Assembly (NCBI GenBank): GCA_030434875.1
Contig: JAUISW010000001.1
Span: forward strand, 3,734,001-3,798,000
DNA: 64,000 nt
Reading direction: 5' to 3'
From: Lachnospiraceae bacterium C1.1
GTDB taxonomy: Bacteria; Bacillota; Clostridia; Lachnospirales; Lachnospiraceae
Positions 30,315 to 38,571 of this stretch are shown piece after piece. Below the pieces are notes generated by a model. That model ran no database searches, was not told where the DNA came from, and saw only the letters and a program-made list of their open reading frames with translations. The position numbers were made by a program, and so were the translations under genes. Each line of letters starts with the position of its first letter. The stretch's first letter is position 1.

Positions 30315-30468
30315 ACAAAACCCCCTATCGCTTTTTTATTATTCTACTTTAATATTTTAACACGCTGCCGCAAAAAAAATCCAAATTGTTTTATGAAACA
30401 CTTCACTGGATAAAAGAGAAAAAATCATGTAAACTTCCAAAAGAACAGAAAGTTCAAAAGGAGGGTTT

Positions 30469-30540
30469 ATGAAAAAGACTTCTCTTTCGGTCAGCGGATT
30501 TTTTCGTCTAGACTTCGCCTTATATCTGATGATAGAATAG
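30469..30540 (+). pseudogene. Short frame with strong RBS cut off at the IS end
   Basis: AAAGGAGGGTTT precedes an ATG that opens a 23-residue frame (MKKTSLSVSGFFRLDFALYL...) stopping with TAG at the exact right-end boundary of the IS605-type element. I take it as the 5' remnant of a gene interrupted by the insertion. No clear continuation was found beyond the other end of the element, so the original product is unknown. The remaining 30315-30468 stretch holds nothing recognisable. Confidence 0.4.
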
Positions 30541-30694
30541 TGAACTACTCCGACTTAATGCTACGAATTTGAAGTCGGAGCTTCCTGCTTCAACCACTAC
30601 TGCATTGGCTACGATGATACGCAACTCAATGTCTTACACAATGTCCACAGGCGTATAAGTTAGGGCTATTCCATCCCTACTGTATATCTAGTTT
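30540..30694 (-). ncRNA. Predicted omega RNA (guide scaffold) of the first TnpB
   Basis: The 155 nt between the tnpB stop and the right end contain the terminal hairpin AGCTCCGACTT...AAGTCGGAG and end with GTAGTTCAC. In known TnpB systems this 3' region is transcribed as the guide scaffold, and the bases just outside the element (from 30539 leftward, minus strand reading TATTCTATCATCAGATATAA) act as guide. The 5' limit is not visible and may lie within tnpB. Confidence 0.6.
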
Positions 30695-31840
30695 TTAGGC
30701 TACTGCAAAAGATTCGTTTAGTATGCGTAATCCCTCACGTAAGATATTGATAGCAGCGTTCTGGTCACGGCTTATTACAAGACCGCAATCACATTTCATT
30801 GTACGAATTGTGAGATTTTTCATCTCAGGATGTACCTCTCCACAACAATGACATATCTGTGATGACGGAAACCACTTATCTACTTTTACAAGATATTTGT
30901 TTCTCTCTGATAACTTATATTCAAGCATCGACAGAAACATACCGTATCCGTTATCAAGAGTAGCTTTGCCGTTACCAAAACCTTTATTTGACATAGATTT
31001 CATATCCAGAGATTCTACGCATACAACATCATACAAATTGGCTATCTTTGTAGATATTTGATGTAGGTTATCAAGTCTCTGATTTGCTATGTGCCGATGG
31101 ATTTTATTTACTTTACGGAGCTGTTTTATGTAATTATTGGACTTGGCTTCATGTTTTTTCGAGCCTTGCCTACGTGATAGTTTACGTTGTGCTTTGGCAA
31201 GTTTACCATGGCTTTCACGATAGTATTTATGGTTAGTACCTACGTTACCATTATTATCTACATACAGACCGTCAGAAGCATAATCTAGACCAATACAGTT
31301 ATTCGTGTCTGCTACATAGGTATTTATACTATCTGCAACCTCAAACAATACGGAAATATAGAACTTTCCATCAGATTCCTGTGATACAGTAGCTGATTTG
31401 ACTATCCAGCTATCATCAGGCTTACGATGGATAACTGTCTTCACATGACCGATTTTAGGGAGTCTAATGCTGTTATCAGTAATGGCAACAGTACCATGCT
31501 GATTATTTGTAGTATATGACTTACGGCTGCGTTTTGCAGATTTGAATTTAGGAAATCCGTTGTTTTTCTTACGGGATTTGCTAAAGCGGTTCTTGAAAGC
31601 GCTTTGTAAGTTTAGTTGTACATTCGCTAAAGCAAGACTGTCTACTTCCTTGAGATATAGATAATCCTTTTTGTATTTGGCAGGTGTTACAGTAACAAAC
31701 TTACCTGTAGACTTGTAGCTCTTAATTTTATCGGAAAGCATGAGATTATAGACCTTGCGGCAACAGCCGAAGGTCTTGGCAAACATAACACTTTGTTCAG
31801 TTGTAGGATATGCTCTATACTTAATAGCTCTGTTTGTCAT
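30695..31840 (-). CDS. tnpB: RNA-guided endonuclease TnpB
   Basis: A 381-residue TnpB. It opens with the family's helix-turn-helix region (MTNRAIKYRAYPTTEQSVMFAKTFGCCRKVYNLML). The RuvC-like nuclease residues are visible: D in NCIGLDYASDGLYVD, E in YDVVCVESLDMKSM and D in ISRDQNAAINIL. A zinc ribbon of four cysteines (ICHCCGEV...MKCDCG) lies between the last two. Length and residues are intact, so it is probably active. The 20-nt overlap with tnpA suggests a shared transcript. Confidence 0.93.
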   Translation of the reverse strand: MTNRAIKYRAYPTTEQSVMFAKTFGCCRKVYNLMLSDKIKSYKSTGKFVTVTPAKYKKDYLYLKEVDSLALANVQLNLQSAFKNRFSKSRKKNNGFPKFKSAKRSRKSYTTNNQHGTVAITDNSIRLPKIGHVKTVIHRKPDDSWIVKSATVSQESDGKFYISVLFEVADSINTYVADTNNCIGLDYASDGLYVDNNGNVGTNHKYYRESHGKLAKAQRKLSRRQGSKKHEAKSNNYIKQLRKVNKIHRHIANQRLDNLHQISTKIANLYDVVCVESLDMKSMSNKGFGNGKATLDNGYGMFLSMLEYKLSERNKYLVKVDKWFPSSQICHCCGEVHPEMKNLTIRTMKCDCGLVISRDQNAAINILREGLRILNESFAVA

Positions 31841-32237
31841 CTTTCTTACCTTGAGATTGTATATATTGCTTGATAATATCTACGGTAGCACCGCCTGTGG
31901 TCAGCAGACAAAAACTCTGTGACCAGAACATCTCTTTCCAAAGAGATTTACGTATCTGAGGAAACTCTTTCTTGATAAGTCTGCTGCTTGCAGATTTATA
32001 CGCATTGATAAATTTACTTATCTCTGTGTTAGGCTGTCCTCGAAACAGGATGTGAACATGGTCAATGTCGTGATTCCATTCTTCTAACGTAATGTTATAT
32101 GTAGGAGCAATCTTCTCAAATATTTCTTTGAGACGGATTGAGATTTTGTCATCTATCACCTTGTTGCGGTACTTTACGCACATGATAAGGTGATAATTCA
32201 GCATGAACACTGAATGATTATTATTATCTAATTTCAC
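31821..32237 (-). CDS. tnpA: IS200-type Y1 transposase TnpA
   Basis: A 138-residue HUH single-strand transposase. The metal-binding HUH motif is in DIDHVHILFRGQP and the nucleophilic tyrosine in VDIIKQYIQSQ near the C-terminus. The start (LDNNNHSVFMLNYHLIMCVKYR) is typical. It appears complete. It should recognise the hairpins at both ends of this element, and possibly those of the neighbouring TnpB-only element, which share its end sequences. Confidence 0.93.
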   Translation of the reverse strand: MKLDNNNHSVFMLNYHLIMCVKYRNKVIDDKISIRLKEIFEKIAPTYNITLEEWNHDIDHVHILFRGQPNTEISKFINAYKSASSRLIKKEFPQIRKSLWKEMFWSQSFCLLTTGGATVDIIKQYIQSQGKKDDKQSY

Positions 32238-32407
32238 AATATTTCTAACCTTTATTATACATACGACTGATTTATAATTAGATTATAATATCATCAGATA
32301 CAAAAGTCAAGAAACGCCGTGTTTATCGCAATTCATCCCGCCACCTATAGAGGTGGGGGATTTCTTGCTCACGGCGTGTTAAAAGTATCGAAAAACGGAG
32401 GCAGAAT

Positions 32408-32755
32408 ATGACGAAGAAGAATATAGGATGGATACTGGTTATAATTGGGCTTTTTATGCTCTTTAAGATGGTGAGGGTTTCATCATTCGGATTTTTCTCG
32501 ATAGGCGGGATAAGTACATCAAGCATTATTTTCGTGCTGATAATCTTATCGGCGATAGGCGTTGTTGTGAAGGGCAGTAAATTTACTTACGGTTGTCTCG
32601 TGGGGTCATTCGGACTTATGGTTCTCTCGCTGATACTTGGAATGAGACTGCATTTTGCCTATTCTTCATTTACCGATATTTTACTGGTATTTGTTCCGAT
32701 AGTCGTGGGTGTCGGACTTGTTATAAAGAGCGCAATAGAAAAATTGAAGGGTTGA
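32408..32755 (+). CDS. Small four-helix membrane protein
   Basis: A 115-residue hydrophobic protein with about four membrane segments (residues 8-20, 38-54, 61-78, 86-106). It resembles the membrane part of LiaF-type or DUF5668-like proteins, but I see no decisive motif. A good GGAGG lies 9 nt before the ATG. It is wedged between two IS605-type elements: its upstream region begins at the left end of the first and its stop is about 45 nt before the second, so any native promoter may have been lost. Confidence 0.6.
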   Translation: MTKKNIGWILVIIGLFMLFKMVRVSSFGFFSIGGISTSSIIFVLIILSAIGVVVKGSKFTYGCLVGSFGLMVLSLILGMRLHFAYSSFTDILLVFVPIVVGVGLVIKSAIEKLKG

Positions 32756-32950
32756 TGTCACTAAGATTATATTTTAGTTGTTTTTTATAATACATCAGCC
32801 AGAAAACCCATGACCTTTTAGGTCGTGGGATGAATGGCGTCAGATTTAGAATGCCTATATTTTACTGAAAGACTATTAAATCAGTAAAATATATGATATA
32901 ATATACATACAGGAAATCTTATTTCCGAGTCTATGAAAGGAGAAATCTGC

Positions 32951-34201
32951 ATGTATCTTACTGTAAAACAACAAGTCAAGCATCTGTCTAAGGAAGAGTA
33001 TCTTACAATAAAAGAATTGTGTCATACTGCAAAAAATCTTGCTAACGAAGCTATTTACAATGTGCGACAGTATTACTTTACTGAAGGAGAATTTCTTAAA
33101 TACGAAAAGAATTATGCCCTATTGAAGAATAGTCCTAACTATAAATCATTAAATTCCAATATGGCACAACAAATCCTTAAAGAAGTTGATGGTTCTTTCA
33201 AATCGTTCTTTGGACTTTTAAAACTGGCTAAACAAGGTAAATATACTTTTAAGGATTGCAAATTGCCACATTATCTTCCTAAAGATGGATATACAACACT
33301 TGTCATAGGTTTTGTAAGACTTAATGGAAATAAGTTAATACTTCCATTTTCTAACAGTTTTAAGAAATTACATAAACCTGTTGAAATCACAATACCACCT
33401 GTACTGCTTGATAAAAAAGTCAAAGAGATTCGTATTATACCTAAAGCTAATGCAAGGTTCTTTGAAATTCAGTATATTTACGAAGCTGAATGTGTCCAAA
33501 GAAATCTTAATAAAAACAATGCACTTGCTTTGGATTTAGGAATCAATAATCTCGTAACAGCTGTATCAAGTAATGGTAAATCCTTCATTATTGACGGTAA
33601 AAAGCTTAAATCTATTAATCAGTGGTTCAACAAGGAAAATGCTCGCTTACAGTCTATTAAAGATAAACAGCATTACGGGAAAAAGACTACTAATAGACAA
33701 AAAGCGATAGTCCGTGATCGTAATAACAAAGTCAATGATTATATGAATAAAGCTGCTCGTAAAATCATAGATCACTGCATTTTAAATGACATAGGAATTC
33801 TTGTAGTTGGCTATAATGAGACATTTCAGCGTGGTAGTCGTATCGGTAAACAAAACAATCAGAATTTTGTCAATATTCCATATGGCCAGTTGCGTAGTAA
33901 GCTTGAATATCTCTGTGAACTTAACAGTATTATGTTTGTGAAACAGGAAGAAAGCTATACGTCTAAATCCTCATTTTGGGATAAAGATGATATTCCTGTC
34001 TATAATGCTGATAACCCAAAAGAATATCAATTTAGCGGTAATAGAATATATCGTGGTCTTTACAAAACAGCGAGTGGTAAAACATTTAATGCCGATGTAA
34101 ATGGAGCATTAAACATTATGCGTAAAAGTAGCGTTGTGGATCTTAGTATCCTATACGGTAGGGGCGAAGTGGACACGCCCGTAAGAATAAGGATTGCCTG
34201 A
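32951..34201 (+). CDS. tnpB: TnpB-family RNA-guided nuclease without a zinc ribbon
   Basis: A 416-residue TnpB-like protein. The three RuvC acidic residues are present: D in NALALDLGINNLVTAV, E in ILVVGYNETFQ and D in FNADVNGALNIM. The cysteine pairs that normally form the zinc ribbon are replaced by ESYTSKSSFWDKDDIPVYN and a short strand segment, without any CxxC. This is a distinct TnpB branch. I chose the ATG at 32951 with AAAGGAG upstream; the frame opens six codons earlier. No tnpA accompanies it. Confidence 0.9.
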   Translation: MYLTVKQQVKHLSKEEYLTIKELCHTAKNLANEAIYNVRQYYFTEGEFLKYEKNYALLKNSPNYKSLNSNMAQQILKEVDGSFKSFFGLLKLAKQGKYTFKDCKLPHYLPKDGYTTLVIGFVRLNGNKLILPFSNSFKKLHKPVEITIPPVLLDKKVKEIRIIPKANARFFEIQYIYEAECVQRNLNKNNALALDLGINNLVTAVSSNGKSFIIDGKKLKSINQWFNKENARLQSIKDKQHYGKKTTNRQKAIVRDRNNKVNDYMNKAARKIIDHCILNDIGILVVGYNETFQRGSRIGKQNNQNFVNIPYGQLRSKLEYLCELNSIMFVKQEESYTSKSSFWDKDDIPVYNADNPKEYQFSGNRIYRGLYKTASGKTFNADVNGALNIMRKSSVVDLSILYGRGEVDTPVRIRIA

Positions 34202-34291
34202 TATTTCAGGTGGAAACTTAAATATCAAACTTCTTAAATAGAGCCGTTAGGCTCTTAGAAGCCCATTACCTTTAGGTGATGGGTAGTTCAC
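34202..34291 (+). ncRNA. Predicted omega RNA 3' region of the second TnpB
   Basis: Two stems (AGAGCC...GGCTCT at about 34242-34258 and CCCATTACC...GGTGATGGG at 34262-34283) precede the terminal GTAGTTCAC. By analogy with known TnpB systems the adjoining flank (AACATTGAAACTTGGAATGC from 34292) would be the guide. The 5' limit is unknown and may extend into tnpB. Confidence 0.6.
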
Positions 34292-34532
34292 AACATTGAA
34301 ACTTGGAATGCCGCTTACTCTGACCGCGGTCATAGCATGTATAGCAATGCTTGCCATAATAAATATAAGCAGTGTATACCTGCCGCCTCTTGGCGCGGTA
34401 ACACTGCTTGCAATGTTGATCCCGGAGGATGCTCTTATAAGCTATCCTTTGCAGATAGCGGTTGGGATAACAATATATTTGCTGTTGGCCAGAATGGTAT
34501 TTGCTTCCGAAAAATCCGCAGAATGCGCATAA
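34292..34532 (+). pseudogene. C-terminal fragment of an HPP-family membrane protein
   Basis: The frame is open from the IS right end to TGA and reads about 79 residues with three hydrophobic segments, including VYLPPLGAVTLLAMLIPEDAL and YPLQIAVGITIYLLLA. The PP-x-GA-x-x-LLA pattern and spacing resemble the end of HPP-family integral membrane proteins. The 5' part is missing; the TnpB-only element apparently inserted into the gene. There is no RBS, so it is unlikely to be translated. The family assignment is tentative. Confidence 0.5.
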
Positions 34533-34577
34533 GCGTTTTCCGGCACTTTACGTTCAAAAACGCTAACCGCAACAAGC

Positions 34578-35231
34578 TTAATAAATCCATTTCTCTGAAA
34601 TATGTTTGTTGAAGAAGGCAATAAAAGGTCCGAAGCCAAAGGTGCTTACCAGAGTTCCGAGACCTATGAGACCGCCGGTTAGGAATGCAACTACTGTGCA
34701 AACAGCATCGGTGAAAAGACGGCAGCCAAAATATGGCAAATGAAGTCTCTCATTCATTATCATTGAAAGTGCATCATAAGGGCCGATTCCCATATTTGAG
34801 ACCTGATAGAAGGATACGCCGAGGCTGGTCACGATGACACCGATCAGTACCCAGGCAATCTGTATCAGAAGACCTGAGGGTTCTCCGAAGGTATTTACCA
34901 GAAAAGCTGCAAAAAATGAAATAACATAGCCGATGAAACCGCCGTTGATGATGGTTCCGAGGCCGATATATTTTCTTCCGAATATGATCTGAATAATAAG
35001 GAACAAAACATTCGGAATTAAATTCCAGATAGCAAACGGAATGTTGAAAATTTCCGCAAGGCGAAGATTCATCGCTGTGATCGGATCATTTCCGAGCATT
35101 GACTGTTTAAATATCGCACAGCCGATACCTATTATGATTATTCCTATAACAGAGCCTGCAAGGCGCCTCGCACTGAAGGAAACTTTATTTTCAGCAGAAT
35201 TGATTGTTGGAGTTTCGATAATTTCATTCAT
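34578..35231 (-). CDS. YczE/YyaS/YitT-family membrane protein
   Basis: A 217-residue protein with about five membrane helices. The sequence SMLGNDPITAMNLRLAEI near residue 45 and SNMGIGPYDALSMIMNERL near 145 form an internal repeat typical of the YczE family (G-x-x-P-x-D-A). The function of the family is unknown. AAAGGTG precedes the ATG. It converges on the HPP fragment across a 45-nt gap. Confidence 0.8.
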   Translation of the reverse strand: MNEIIETPTINSAENKVSFSARRLAGSVIGIIIIGIGCAIFKQSMLGNDPITAMNLRLAEIFNIPFAIWNLIPNVLFLIIQIIFGRKYIGLGTIINGGFIGYVISFFAAFLVNTFGEPSGLLIQIAWVLIGVIVTSLGVSFYQVSNMGIGPYDALSMIMNERLHLPYFGCRLFTDAVCTVVAFLTGGLIGLGTLVSTFGFGPFIAFFNKHISEKWIY

Positions 35232-35340
35232 AAATTTTCACCTTTAAGAATATATTGGTTATTTCTGTTTGATCAACGACAAAAAAAGTCGCAATTGACA
35301 TTGTAACATATAAATCATTTTTTGAAAGAGTAAAATTAAA

Positions 35341-35913
35341 ATGCAAAAAGAAGAAATATTAAAAATGATAGAAGGTATGGCGTCGGAAAAAGCGGGTAAA
35401 CGCCTGATCATAGCCATTGACGGCAGGTGCGCATCCGGAAAAACAAGCCTTGCGGAATTTTTGCAAAAAAATATAAAATGCAGTGTTTTTCACATGGATG
35501 ATTTTTTTCTGCGTCCTGAGCAGCGAACTGTGGAAAGATTAAGGGAGGCTGGCGGAAATGTTGATCGTGAGAGGTTTTATGAGGAGATATTAAAGCCGCT
35601 TCGGGAAGGAACGGAGCTTATTAAATACAGGAAATTCAGCTGCAAAGAGATGAAGCTGATGCCGGAAACAGTGATCCGACCGGAAAAAATAAATATTGTG
35701 GAGGGCTCCTACAGCTGTCATCCAAAGTTTTTTGACGACTATGACTTAAGGATTGCTCTTACGATCAGTGAGAAGCTTCAGGAAGAGCGTATTATAAAGC
35801 GAAATGGTTCGGAAGGCTATGAGATTTTTAAGAATAAATGGATACCGCTGGAAGAAAAGTATTTCAGGGAATTAAATATAATGGAGCGTGCTGATATATT
35901 GGCGGAGCTCTGA
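35341..35913 (+). CDS. Uridine-kinase-like P-loop kinase
   Basis: A 190-residue small-molecule kinase of the uridine kinase/phosphoribulokinase type. The P-loop is IAIDGRCASGKTSLAEFL (about 23-40), followed by VFHMDDFFLRPEQRT, where the aspartates take the place of the uridine-kinase DDFY segment, and NIVEGSYSCHPKFFDDYDLRIAL (about 118-140). The substrate is not certain; members of this branch phosphorylate nucleosides or related compounds. It precedes the pseudouridine synthase by 23 nt and probably forms an operon with it and the ECF S component. Confidence 0.82.
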   Translation: MQKEEILKMIEGMASEKAGKRLIIAIDGRCASGKTSLAEFLQKNIKCSVFHMDDFFLRPEQRTVERLREAGGNVDRERFYEEILKPLREGTELIKYRKFSCKEMKLMPETVIRPEKINIVEGSYSCHPKFFDDYDLRIALTISEKLQEERIIKRNGSEGYEIFKNKWIPLEEKYFRELNIMERADILAEL

Positions 35914-35936
35914 GGATGTGTTAGAATCTTGCATAT

Positions 35937-36893
35937 ATGGAACGAATTTTTGAATATGAACTAAAAGAATCTGATCTTGCGATCACTGTTAACGGTATCG
36001 TAGGTCAGGTCATAAAGAAATGTCTGAAACTTAAGGCGCATGAATGGTGTCATGCCAAATATACAAAAGGCGGAGTCACAGTCACGGGATTAGACGGAAA
36101 TATAAGAACTGTTTACGCAAATGAGAAAATTCTGCCCGGAGAGACAGTAAAAGTCAGACTTAGCGATCCGCCTCAGGCACTGGAAGAGCACAGAGTTGAA
36201 GCTGTAAAGGGCGAGCTTGATATACTCTATGAAGATGAGGACATTTTGATCGTAAATAAGCCGGCGGGAATCGTTGTGCATCCCTGTTTCGGACATTATT
36301 ACGATACGGTTTCCAATATAGTTGCCTATTATTATGAAAATAAGGGAATGGATGTTATATGCCGCTCGATCGGAAGACTGGACAGGGAGACCAGCGGGGC
36401 ACTGCTTTTTGCTAAAAATAAAGCCTCGGCGGGAAGACTTTTTGATCAGCGGGAAATAGGTACGAGCGGAAGAACTTATCATGCGATAGTGCAGGGCTGG
36501 GTGGAAAAAGATTTTGATACTATAGACAAGCCAATAGAGCCTATACCCGGTGTAAAGCTTTTGAGACGAACCTGTGAGGAGCCGGACGGGCAGAATGCGG
36601 TGACACATTATAAAGTCCTGCAGAGAGCATGTATAGATGGAGAAAAGATAAGCCTTATTGAGGCACATATTGAAACCGGAAGGACGCATCAGATAAGGGT
36701 TCACATGCAGTCTATAGGACATCCGCTCCTGGGGGATATTTTGTATGGGGATCCCGGGAAAAATCATGGTTTTGAGAGGGCTTTACTTCACGCCGTAAGG
36801 TTAAAGTGCAGGCAGCCTTTTGCGGAAAAAGAGATAGATATCTACGCGTCTTATCCGGAGGATTTTGAAGCGGCAATAAAGAAATTTAATTGA
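35937..36893 (+). CDS. RluA-family RNA pseudouridine synthase
   Basis: A 318-residue enzyme that isomerises uridine to pseudouridine in rRNA or tRNA. An N-terminal S4-like region (about 15-75) precedes the catalytic domain: LYEDEDILIVNKPAGIVVHPC, the active-site motif GRLDRETSGALLFAKN with catalytic D (about residue 146), and ETGRTHQIRVHMQSIGHPLLGD near 245. The usual H in H-RLD-x-x-T-S-G is G here, a tolerated variation. Target base unknown. It has a weak RBS and may be coupled to the upstream kinase. Confidence 0.9.
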   Translation: MERIFEYELKESDLAITVNGIVGQVIKKCLKLKAHEWCHAKYTKGGVTVTGLDGNIRTVYANEKILPGETVKVRLSDPPQALEEHRVEAVKGELDILYEDEDILIVNKPAGIVVHPCFGHYYDTVSNIVAYYYENKGMDVICRSIGRLDRETSGALLFAKNKASAGRLFDQREIGTSGRTYHAIVQGWVEKDFDTIDKPIEPIPGVKLLRRTCEEPDGQNAVTHYKVLQRACIDGEKISLIEAHIETGRTHQIRVHMQSIGHPLLGDILYGDPGKNHGFERALLHAVRLKCRQPFAEKEIDIYASYPEDFEAAIKKFN

Positions 36894-36909
36894 GAAAAGG
36901 GGAATTATT

Positions 36910-37488
36910 ATGCAGAAAGATGAGATAAAAAAGCTGGTTCTGACAGGTCTCTTTATGGCGATAGGAATGATACTTCCGATCTTTACCGGACAGCTACCGA
37001 GAATCGGAAATATGCTGCTTCCGATGCATATTCCGGTATTTCTCTGTGCGTTGATCTGCGGCTGGAGATACGGAACCCCCATGGCATTTATACTGCCGGT
37101 CTTCAGGTCGGTGATCTTTGGAATGCCGCCAATCTTTCCGACGGCAATAGCCATGGCATTTGAACTTGCAGCATATGCTTTTGTCGCGGGATTTCTCTAT
37201 GAACGATCAAAATGGAAATGCACCCGTGCTTTGTACAGATCCATGATAATTGCGATGATAATCGGAAGACTGGTCTGGGGTGCAGCAATGCTGATGCTTC
37301 TTGGCATGAAGGGCAAAGGCTTTGGATTAGGAGCCTTTTTAGCAGGAGCAGTTTTCAATGCGATCCCCGGGATCATACTTTTGCTGATCCTTGTTCCGGC
37401 TGTTATGGTAGCGCTCAAACGTGCAAAGCTCGTGCCGTTTCACGAGGATGAAAAAGTACCGGCTGAAGTAAAAAAAGGGAATAGATAA
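36910..37488 (+). CDS. ECF transporter S component (substrate unknown)
   Basis: A 192-residue integral membrane protein with about five to six helices. The opening (KKLVLTGLFMAIGMILPIFTGQLP), LLPMHIPVFLCALICGWRYG and the basic C-terminal tail are typical of ECF substrate-binding subunits that use a shared energising module encoded elsewhere. The substrate cannot be told from sequence. A clear AGGGGAAT site precedes the ATG, 16 nt after the pseudouridine synthase. Its position next to a uridine-kinase-like gene may hint at a nucleoside or vitamin, but this is weak. Confidence 0.82.
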   Translation: MQKDEIKKLVLTGLFMAIGMILPIFTGQLPRIGNMLLPMHIPVFLCALICGWRYGTPMAFILPVFRSVIFGMPPIFPTAIAMAFELAAYAFVAGFLYERSKWKCTRALYRSMIIAMIIGRLVWGAAMLMLLGMKGKGFGLGAFLAGAVFNAIPGIILLLILVPAVMVALKRAKLVPFHEDEKVPAEVKKGNR

Positions 37489-37497
37489 GTATACGTT

Positions 37498-37715
37498 GTT
37501 GTCAAATTGACGCCACTCTTGACAACAGATAAAAATAAATGCTGAAATGTCTTTACCGACGGCGAAGAACTCAGGAACAATTAACTATTCTCCGTCGCCC
37601 GTGGCATTTTAGCATTTATTTTTATCCAGTCAAGAGCAAGCCGCTGACGCGGTGGCTGATAGGAACCTCGGGCTCAGAATCTAAGAACAATTATTGTGGA
37701 CATCCGGATAGGAAA
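37498..37715. repeat. Left arm of a long nested inverted repeat
   Basis: This arm matches the reverse complement of about 38347-38567 with scattered mismatches and small indels. The arm itself folds: GATAAAAATAAATGCTGAAATG (here about 37530-37551) pairs with 37607-37640, and inside that GACGG pairs with CCGTC. It begins about 10 nt after the ECF S component stop. Confidence 0.85.
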
Positions 37716-37869
37716 TAAATCAGCATTATCAGGCTCGTTCATTCTTAAAACACTTTATAAACACCATTTTAGCTAAATTTTTTTCCAATTCCGTCTGCAT
37801 TCCTTTTTTTATGACTAAAACACTTCAAAACCCATATCTTAGGCAAATTTTTCTCCGATTTCTTTCAAA

Positions 37870-38122
37870 ATGCAGCAGCTGTGTGAAAGAAAAAAGAAGA
37901 AAGTGTACCTAAAACACAGAGAACGTGCCGTTTTAGGCAAAAAAGGGAAAGAAATGCAGCAGCTGTGTGAAAGAAAAAAAGAAGAAAGTATGCCTAAAAC
38001 AGAGAGAATGTGCCGTTTTAGGCAAAAAAGGGAAAGAAATGCAGCAGCCGTGTGAAAGAAAAAAGAAGAAAGTGTACCTAAAACACAGAGAACGTGCCGT
38101 TTTAGGCAAAAAAGGGAAAGAA
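37870..38122. repeat. Three tandem 84-85-bp repeats, each with a TAAAAC/GTTTTA stem
   Basis: Units start at ATGCAGCAGC at 37870, 37954 and 38039. A partial fourth begins at 38123. Units 1 and 3 are nearly identical; unit 2 differs at a few bases. Each contains CCTAAAAC...GTTTTAGG that can form a hairpin. Two diverged copies of the stem region precede the array (about 37743-37775 and 37812-37845). Frames across it give only basic low-complexity peptides. Confidence 0.85.
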
Positions 38123-38346
38123 ATGCAGAAAACGTATAAAGGGAAATAATATCCGTTTTTTAACGGATCAATTCCATAAATAATCATTGGCGTTTTTCAT
38201 GAAAATGATTATAAACGGCTCAATAAGCGAGGTTTTATAACACTTTGCAAGATTATTTTTCAAAATATGTTATAAATATAAAATATGGCTCAACAGAGCA
38301 TATTTCAACAACCTTTTCTTTTCAGAACGGGTTTAATCTGCACACA

Positions 38347-38567
38347 TAAACTTCCGGATGTCCACAAGATTGTTCTTAGATTCTGAGCCGGCGGTTCTAC
38401 CAGCCACCGCGTTAGCGGCTTGCTCTTGACTGGATAAAAATAAATACTAAAATGCCCCGGGCGACGGAGAAAAGTTAATTGTTCTTGAGTTCTTCGCCGT
38501 CGGTAACGTCATTTCAGCATTTATTTTTATCTGTAGTCAAGAGTGGCGTCACTCTGACAATAAACTA
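38347..38567. repeat. Right arm of the long nested inverted repeat
   Basis: It mirrors 37498-37715 and carries the same internal hairpins. It ends 5 nt from the stop codon of the minus-strand membrane protein gene. Between the arms, apart from the tandem repeats, there is only AT-rich sequence without genes. Confidence 0.85.
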
Positions 38568-38571
38568 TAGA

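Larger units (their letters stand above)
30540..32380 (-). mobile_element. IS200/IS605-family element with tnpA and tnpB
   Basis: An element of about 1.84 kb, oriented on the minus strand. The left end (window right side) has the subterminal hairpin at 32338-32358 followed on the minus strand by GGGATGAATTGCG. The right end has a hairpin (CTCCGACTT/AAGTCGGAG, about 30548-30580) and terminates in GTAGTTCAC (minus strand, 30548-30540). Imperfect ends with hairpins and no terminal inverted repeat or target duplication are the hallmarks of single-strand transposition by a Y1 transposase. The left boundary is approximate. Confidence 0.85.
32800..34291 (+). mobile_element. TnpB-only IS200/IS605-type element (IS1341-like)
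   Basis: A plus-strand element of about 1.49 kb. The left end has hairpin CCCATGACC/GGTCGTGGG (32807-32829) followed by GGGATGAATGGCG. The right end has hairpin CCCATTACC/GGTGATGGG (34262-34283) and ends in GTAGTTCAC at 34283-34291. The end signatures match those of the neighbouring tnpA-bearing element. It carries no tnpA, so it should move only in trans. The left boundary is approximate. Confidence 0.8.

Noticed and set aside
30517..32300. A 12-bp match (TATCATCAGATA) between the flank of the first IS right end and its own left-end region
   Set aside because: Short enough to occur by chance in AT-rich sequence, and the orientation gives no clear mechanism.
37870..38149. Short basic open frames and a possible CRISPR-like array in the tandem repeats
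   Set aside because: The units are contiguous and differ only slightly, with no unique spacers; the frames are low-complexity and lack RBS. It is a tandem repeat.
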